Shown piece by piece: positions 4,899 through 8,687 of a DNA stretch of 8,687 nt. Source of the stretch: Chloroflexota bacterium (GTDB lineage Bacteria; Chloroflexota; Dehalococcoidia; Tepidiformales; Tepidiformaceae); assembly GCA_021823905.1 (NCBI GenBank), contig JAKALX010000144.1, forward strand, positions 1-8,687, given 5' to 3'. The notes beneath the pieces are model-generated. The model searched no databases. It was given only the letters and a program-made list of their open reading frames with translations, and was not told the DNA's origin. The position numbers and the translations under genes were made by a program. Each line of letters starts with the position of its first letter. Position 1 is the stretch's first letter.

Positions 4899-7595
4899 TC
4901 AGAGACCCAGGATCGCCTCGAGATCGCACTTTCTCTCCATGATCTGGCCCCAGGGATCCGGCTCTGCCAGCCAGCGCGGGTCAAGGAGCGAAGCGTCGCC
5001 GGGAAACACTCGGCCGAGCGTTTCCCAGGTTTGCGGCACTGAGACTGGACCGCCAGGCTTTGCCCGGGGCGAATACGGCGCAGCCAGGCTCTTGTGCCGT
5101 GCGTTCTGGTTCGCGTCGAGGAACACTTTGCCTGTCCGGCGCTCCGTCGCCCACTCCAGCGTTACGTCCTTTGGTCGTCGTGCCGCGAGTTCGATGCAGA
5201 TGGTGGTCGCGGCGGTGCGGATGACGGTGTAGTCGAGCTTCCTTCGCACCGGAACGTAGACGTGCACGCCGGTCGCGCCCGAGGTCTTCACGAACGAAGG
5301 CAGGCCGACCGAGTCGAGCAGCTCTTTGAGTGCGAGCGCCACTTCGCAGGTCCGCGAGAATGCGGGCCGGTTCGGCTGGGGCTCGCCGCCCTTTGCCTCC
5401 GTGCCGGCGTAGACGTAGGGGTCCAGGTCGAAGAGCAGGAAGTCCGGGTAGTTGAGGATCGACGCCTCGAGTGCCGTGACCGAGCCGGTGAACGACACTG
5501 GAACGCCCGGGGCATCCGGCCCGGGGTCGATCCGTGCCAGCGAAGCATGCCACTCGAGGTCCGCGGCCTGGCAGAGCCAGAGCAATGTCGCGAGGTTGTT
5601 GCAGAGAAGCCACGGCTGGTCGCGGCGCTCACCCTCCGAGAAGATCATGACGTGCTCGACGAAGCTGGGGAGCTCGGGCTTCCAGTGGCGCTGGTAGAAC
5701 CGCTTGCCGTCGATGCCGTTGGGAAACCTGAGCAAGGTGAGGGGCCGGTTCTGGAGGTGAGGAAGCACGTGCGCCCCGGCCAGAATTGCATAGCGGAGCA
5801 GGTCGCGTTTGGAGATCGCCGGCCACTGTGGTGATGCGGGCCAGAGCTCTTTGTCGAGATTCGCAAGCGGCAGCGTCCAGCCGGCGCCTTCGAGCGTGAG
5901 ACGGTGGGCCGGGCGATCGAGCTGCTCCAGCAAGCCCGCTGCAACGTCGGAAACCGGAGCGGCCGGCGAATTCCGTGGTCCGTGGACCTCCACCGCGACC
6001 TCTCCCGCAAACCCTTTGAAGACCGGTGAACGGAGAACGCCCGCCGAGGTGATGCCCGTATACTCGACCACAATCCGCAACCCCGGCCGCACCCATGTGG
6101 CTGCGCGGTCATCGGGTGTTGGATCGGCAAACGGGCTGCCTTCCGCACGTCGCAACTCGAGCTCGCGCTGGAAGCGCAGGAGCTCTGCCTCGCTGAAGCC
6201 GCCACCGACCCGTCCGCGGTAGGTGAGGCGTCCGTCCTCGTTCGGCCGGCCGATGAGGAGTCCACCGAAGGTCGAGGCCCGGCGTCCGGTCCCGGCGGTG
6301 AACCCGCCAACGGTGAACGTGTCGCGATCCAGCGCCTTTCGCTTCAGCCACGACAGGCTCCGCCGGCCGGGCTCGTACCGCCCCCGGGCGCGCTTCGCAA
6401 TGATCCCCTCGAAACCGGCGTCGACTGCGGCCTGGAATGCCGTGTCAGGGCCGGCCTCGATTGTGACCACGGGTGCGACGTGGGCCGAGGGGAGCAGGAC
6501 ACGGTCGAGGCAGGCTCGGCGATCAGCGAGAGCCGCGCCCAACAAGCCGTAGCCGTCGAGATGAAGCAGGTCGAAGACGAAGTAGACGACGTGAATCTCT
6601 CGCGCGGCCGCCGCGATGCGTTCCTGGCCCTGGAGGTTCATGCGCTGCTGGAGCAGCTCGAACAAGGGGCGGCCGTTGGCGGCGACCGCGACAATCTCCC
6701 CGTCGAGGAGGCACGAGGCGGCGGGTTGCCGAGCCAGTTCAGCGGCGACCTCCGGGTACTGGGCGGTGATGTCATGCCCGCCGCGCGAACGGATTGTTGC
6801 CGAGCCGTGGTCCATCAGCGCCTGCGCTCGCAGACCGTCGAGCTTTGGCTCATAGGACCAGGTGCTTCCCCGCTCAGGGATCGGCGCCGGCGTGGCAAGC
6901 ATCGGCGCGACGAAGGCCACGGGCGCCGGGATGGCCCCCTCGACATCGGCCGGTGAATACGAGTGGCCGCCGGGCGTGGTTACCGCCTCACCGCGAGCGC
7001 GCAGTTCGTCGATGGTCAACCCCGACGCGACGGAACGGTTCTGCTCAAGGACGTCCGGCGCCGAGCGAGCGGCCACGTCACGATGCTTCAGGAGGAGCCA
7101 CTCGTTCGTCTCACGCCTGGTGTGGACAAGCGCCCAGGAGCCCTTCAGCTTGGTTCCGCGCAGAGTGACCGAGACCTTTCCTGCTTCGATCCCACGCCGC
7201 AGTTCTGCCTGGGCCCGTTCGCGATTGTCGAACGAGGTCACTCCGCCCTCGTCCGGTGAGAAGGTGCCGGCGTCCCAGATCTGGCTCGGCCCGCCACCAT
7301 ACTGATCAGGAGGGATGACACCCTCGAAGCCCCGGTACTCAAACGGATGGTCCTCGACGTGCACGGCGAGTCTGCGCTGAGTTGGGTCGAGCGACGGGCC
7401 TTTCGGAACCGCCCAGCAGACGAGCACGCCATCGAGCTCGAGCCGAAGGTCGTAGTGAAGCCGGCGTGCCGCGTGCTTGTGGACCATGAAGGTCAGCGGC
7501 CCGGACCGAGCGCCGGGAATCGCAGGAGGCGGCTCGGGCGTTGCCGCGAAATCTCGCCTGGTGCGGTAGTCAGCGAGCCGCGGTGGTCGTGGCAT
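4899..7595 (-). CDS. ligD: Multifunctional NHEJ DNA ligase D (PE-LIG-POL)
   Basis: This 898-residue enzyme processes and seals double-strand breaks in bacterial NHEJ together with Ku. The N-terminal 3'-phosphoesterase domain (about 34-160) has H41, H47, D49 and R51 in the HAARRLHYDLRLE region, and H83 and Y87 in EDHPFEY. The ATP-dependent ligase domain (about 228-540) has the adenylated lysine K251 in EPKLDGLR, SRGG (270-273), LDGEIV (297-302), VFDLLHLDG (340-348), EGIIAKR (396-402) and WLKRK (416-420). The primase-polymerase domain (about 565-890) has the metal-binding DLDP (D723, D725), SGATGVH (772-778) and D827 in FLDANQN, followed by APYSPRAKPG. The order PE-LIG-POL is that of Pseudomonas LigD; mycobacterial LigD is POL-PE-LIG. 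No key residue checked is missing. It follows ku by 9 bases; the ATG has no strong Shine-Dalgarno, so it probably relies on translation from ku. Confidence 0.96.
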   Translation of the reverse strand: MPRPPRLADYRTRRDFAATPEPPPAIPGARSGPLTFMVHKHAARRLHYDLRLELDGVLVCWAVPKGPSLDPTQRRLAVHVEDHPFEYRGFEGVIPPDQYGGGPSQIWDAGTFSPDEGGVTSFDNRERAQAELRRGIEAGKVSVTLRGTKLKGSWALVHTRRETNEWLLLKHRDVAARSAPDVLEQNRSVASGLTIDELRARGEAVTTPGGHSYSPADVEGAIPAPVAFVAPMLATPAPIPERGSTWSYEPKLDGLRAQALMDHGSATIRSRGGHDITAQYPEVAAELARQPAASCLLDGEIVAVAANGRPLFELLQQRMNLQGQERIAAAAREIHVVYFVFDLLHLDGYGLLGAALADRRACLDRVLLPSAHVAPVVTIEAGPDTAFQAAVDAGFEGIIAKRARGRYEPGRRSLSWLKRKALDRDTFTVGGFTAGTGRRASTFGGLLIGRPNEDGRLTYRGRVGGGFSEAELLRFQRELELRRAEGSPFADPTPDDRAATWVRPGLRIVVEYTGITSAGVLRSPVFKGFAGEVAVEVHGPRNSPAAPVSDVAAGLLEQLDRPAHRLTLEGAGWTLPLANLDKELWPASPQWPAISKRDLLRYAILAGAHVLPHLQNRPLTLLRFPNGIDGKRFYQRHWKPELPSFVEHVMIFSEGERRDQPWLLCNNLATLLWLCQAADLEWHASLARIDPGPDAPGVPVSFTGSVTALEASILNYPDFLLFDLDPYVYAGTEAKGGEPQPNRPAFSRTCEVALALKELLDSVGLPSFVKTSGATGVHVYVPVRRKLDYTVIRTAATTICIELAARRPKDVTLEWATERRTGKVFLDANQNARHKSLAAPYSPRAKPGGPVSVPQTWETLGRVFPGDASLLDPRWLAEPDPWGQIMERKCDLEAILGL

Positions 7596-7604
7596 GGTTG
7601 CGGG

Positions 7605-8501
7605 CTATGCCGATGCGGGTGTCTTCTTGCGGCGAGCGGTCACCTTCCCCGCAGCCGCGACCTCTGGCTCAGGATCCGCTGGGGCGGGCTTCGCGCCACG
7701 CGGCGCACGAGCCGAGGTTGTCCCTTCCTTGCGCTGCTTCGCCGCTTCGACGCTCGCCCGCAGCGCCGCCATCAGGTCGACAGCCGGCGCGACAACCGCG
7801 GGCGGTGGAGCGGCAACGTACTGCTGCCCCTCCACCTTGGCGGTAATCAAAGCCATCATCGCTTCCCGGTACTCGTCCCGGTACTTCCCCGGGTCGAATG
7901 GCTCGGCGAGCAGGTCGATGAGCGAGTTCGCGATCTTCAGCTCGGCCGCCGAGACTTCCACCGCCGGCTGGACTGGTTCAGGTGCACGCACCTCGTCGGG
8001 GTAGAACAGCGTCTCCAGGACAAGCCCACCGTCCCTGGGTCGCAGCGCACAGAGCCGCTCCTTGGTCCGGATCGCGAGCTTCCCAATGGCAAGCAGCTTG
8101 CGCTCGGTCAAAGCGCGAACCAACAGCGCAGCCGGCTTCCGGCCGACCTCTTCGGGTTCGACGTAGTAGCCCTTTTCAAAGAACAGAGGGTCTATCTCCT
8201 CGCCCTTCACGAACGAAGAGATCTCGATGGCCTGCTTGCTTGGCAGGGGAAGCCGGTCCAGGTCGGCGTCGTCGACGATGACGAAGCGCTCCCGGGAGTA
8301 CTCGTATCCCTTCACGATTTCGTCTGCCGCCAGGTCTTTCCCGTCCGCGGCGCAGCGCCGGACCAGCTTAATCGGACTGTTGTCGGTGACGTGCAACTGC
8401 TTGAAGGAAATGTCCCGGCTCTCGGTAGCCGTGAACAGTTTCACGGGGATGCTCACCATCCCGAAGCTGATCGTCCCCCGCCAGATAGCGCGTGCTGCCA
8501 T
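7605..8501 (-). CDS. ku: Bacterial Ku, NHEJ DNA-end-binding protein
   Basis: This 298-residue protein forms a homodimeric ring that threads onto broken DNA ends and recruits LigD. It opens with the family signature MAARAIWRGTISFGMVSIPV, and the Ku core (about 5-230) includes IVKGYEY (62-68), FVKGEEIDPLFFEKGYYVEP (97-116), LLAIGKLAIRTKERL (136-150) and the ETLFYPDEVR strand (163-172). The minimal C-terminal region KYRDEYREAMMALITAKVEG (206-225), thought to contact LigD, is present. A low-complexity tail follows (about 228-298), rich in Ala and Pro and ending in a basic patch (TARRKKTP), which is likely to add DNA contact. The ATG at 8501 has GGGAG (8509-8513) 7 bases upstream. It is the first gene of the ku-ligD operon, and the length is normal for the family. 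Confidence 0.96.
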   Translation of the reverse strand: MAARAIWRGTISFGMVSIPVKLFTATESRDISFKQLHVTDNSPIKLVRRCAADGKDLAADEIVKGYEYSRERFVIVDDADLDRLPLPSKQAIEISSFVKGEEIDPLFFEKGYYVEPEEVGRKPAALLVRALTERKLLAIGKLAIRTKERLCALRPRDGGLVLETLFYPDEVRAPEPVQPAVEVSAAELKIANSLIDLLAEPFDPGKYRDEYREAMMALITAKVEGQQYVAAPPPAVVAPAVDLMAALRASVEAAKQRKEGTTSARAPRGAKPAPADPEPEVAAAGKVTARRKKTPASA

Positions 8502-8532
8502 TCGTCGACTCCCAATCCAGCCTGAGCTTTAC

Positions 8533-8538
8533 AATATA
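8533..8538 (-). promoter_or_regulatory. Possible -10 box for the ku-ligD operon
   Basis: TATATT on the minus strand lies 31 bases before the ku ATG, in the only A/T-rich patch of the upstream region. The sequence 16-18 bases further upstream (CGGCAT and its neighbours) does not resemble TTGACA, so the promoter call is tentative. A TTGCGA exists but only 11 bases away. Confidence 0.2.
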
Positions 8539-8608
8539 GCGATTCCACTTCGCAAATGCCGGCCACGCGGCATTGGGCGTATGTGCGTTCGTCACCGAAA
8601 TACCGTAG

Positions 8609-8627
8609 CAGTGCGGCCGGGGCACTG
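8609..8627. repeat. Hairpin upstream of ku
   Basis: CAGTGC (8609-8614) and GCACTG (8622-8627) form a perfect 6-base stem with a 7-base G-rich loop. No T-run follows on either strand. It might be an operator or the end of a neighbouring transcript; its function is unknown. The remainder of 8539-8687 shows no recognisable gene, and an ATG occupies the last three bases of the window. Confidence 0.25.
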
Positions 8628-8687
8628 GTAAGCGCACCTCGCGGCCACGGAGCTGTGCGACCGTCCTACGCGGATCCGCAACGAATG

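Noticed and set aside
7347..8525. 392-codon open frame on the plus strand
   Set aside because: It is antisense to ku and the start of ligD, has no recognisable domain, and is explained by codon bias of the real genes.
8368..8637. 89-codon minus-strand frame spanning the ku start
   Set aside because: It overlaps ku in another frame and runs through its Shine-Dalgarno site; the ku start is well supported.
8670..8679. Palindrome GCGGATCCGC near the right edge
   Set aside because: It is a single short site around a BamHI-type hexamer with no second copy or adjacent signal; not enough to call an operator.
1..8687. CRISPR array, tRNA, rRNA, riboswitch or new defence system
   Set aside because: I saw no regularly spaced repeats, no tRNA-like fold and no defence-type domains. 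The NHEJ pair is a known repair system, not a novel one.

Overview
This 8.7-kb window is G+C-rich and codes almost entirely on the minus strand. It suggests a proteobacterial chromosome, most likely a soil or plant-associated alphaproteobacterium. That guess rests on three things: the composition, a LigD with phosphoesterase-ligase-polymerase domain order, and a possible EcfG-type promoter. None of them fixes the taxon.

Layout, left to right. At 1-601 lies the right end of an IS1182-type insertion sequence: the 3' part of its transposase on the plus strand, then a C-rich tail ending in a likely terminal repeat. At 698-2869 (minus) is a glycogen-debranching-type glucosidase (GDE), and at 2869-3942 (minus) a GT4 glycosyltransferase. 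The two are joined by a TGATG stop/start overlap, so they form a translationally coupled pair. Transcription runs from the glycosyltransferase into the GDE and toward the insertion sequence. The glycosyltransferase probably starts at a TTG codon behind a strong Shine-Dalgarno site. Just upstream is a small open frame (3957-4193, minus) that looks coding, overlapped by a possible general-stress (EcfG-like) promoter. At 4371-4748 (minus) is a 125-residue helical protein of unknown function with a good ribosome binding site.

The right part is a two-gene bacterial NHEJ operon: ku (7605-8501, minus) followed after 9 bases by ligD (4899-7595, minus). Ku binds broken DNA ends and recruits LigD, which trims, fills and seals them. 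All key residues of the three LigD domains that I could check are present. The 125-residue protein lies 150 bases downstream of ligD in the same direction.

I see no tRNA, rRNA, CRISPR array, phage genes or defence island. The main units are recognisable families. The least explained parts are the 125-residue protein, the 3943-4370 stretch with its small open frames and possible promoter, and the biological substrate of the GT4-GDE pair.
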